Shown here: positions 63,829-64,000 of the stretch, piece by piece | How positions within the stretch are numbered: position 1 is the first letter of the stretch | Layout: the number at the start of each line of letters is the position of its first letter | NCBI RefSeq assembly: GCF_038593265.1 | Contig: NZ_CP151979.1 | Location: 1 to 64,000 of the forward strand | Direction: 5' to 3' | Source: Ureibacillus sp. FSL W7-1570 | GTDB lineage: Bacteria; Bacillota; Bacilli; Bacillales_A; Planococcaceae | Length of the DNA: 64,000 bases | The notes under the pieces: generated by a model | Seen by the model: the letters and a program-made list of their open reading frames with translations, nothing else | The model's database searches: none | Told to the model about the DNA's origin: nothing | Made by a program: the position numbers and the translations under genes

Positions 63829-64000
63829 ATAAAATACCCCTTTCAAGTTCGGATAACCCATCCTAAAACTGTAAATGCCTATTCCTTCTTCTTTGGAGTC
63901 ATCCCTTTCTGCGGGATTTTCAAAATCCATAGGTACACATGTTGGAAGGAAGCGGATATGACTGGTTAGTTCATAAGTTGTTTAAGATATCTTGATTTCA

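Overview
This window looks like a chromosomal segment of a low-GC, spore-former-type member of the Bacillales. The family Planococcaceae (Ureibacillus or Lysinibacillus relatives) is my guess, not something I could test. The backbone follows the Bacillus subtilis order: def, pdhABCD, then speA, yktA, yktB, ykzI, suhB (yktC), ylaF, typA, ylaH, then ylaI, ylaN, ftsW, pyc, ctaA, ctaCDEFG, a DUF420 gene, ylbA, ylbC and ylbF. Ribosome binding sites are strong (AAGGAGG type), TTG and GTG starts are common, and most operons end in clear rho-independent terminators. No rRNA, tRNA or CRISPR array was seen.

Three accessory blocks interrupt this backbone. First, at 1-775 an IS200-type tnpA element abuts the stop codon of def. 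Second, between pdhD and speA (about 6.6-26.8 kb) lies a compatible-solute catabolism island. A PucR-family regulator and a EutB-type dehydratase are transcribed leftwards. Facing right is an operon of ectoine hydrolase (doeA), eutC, a cystathionine gamma-synthase-family PLP enzyme, doeB, a homoserine dehydrogenase, an aldehyde dehydrogenase and an ehuBCDA-type ABC importer. The class-III aminotransferase (DoeD) and EutA of the described pathways are not in this cluster, and the PLP enzyme plus homoserine dehydrogenase are extra. This suggests a variant route for diaminobutyrate. The island is followed by a TetR/RND efflux pair with two matching operator-like sites, and by two tandem LrgA/LrgB-type operons.

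Third, and most striking, a 6.95-kb element (about 35511-42460) splits the substrate-binding protein gene of a NitT/TauT-type ABC transporter into an N-terminal half (34973-35510) and a C-terminal half (42461-42912). The shared core TTTGCAT lies at both junctions, and joining the halves there restores one uninterrupted reading frame of 329 codons. The two inner ends carry 19-nt inverted arms with one mismatch, as expected for the attP of a large serine integrase. The element encodes such an integrase, a small protein just upstream of it, an EmrB/QacA-type MFS exporter with a divergent TetR regulator, an Old Yellow Enzyme homologue and two small membrane proteins. It therefore looks like a compact, potentially excisable cargo island that switches off a transporter by insertion.

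The right part (44.5-64 kb) is mainly housekeeping: cell division and wall genes (ftsW and a divergent MurE paralogue), anaplerosis (pyc), and the heme-A/caa3 oxidase operon, with ResD-like TTTGTGAAA boxes upstream of ctaA and no ctaB in its usual place. It ends with YlbF/RicF, a DUF523 protein, an XRE regulator/membrane-protein pair with tandem operators, and a lipoprotein.
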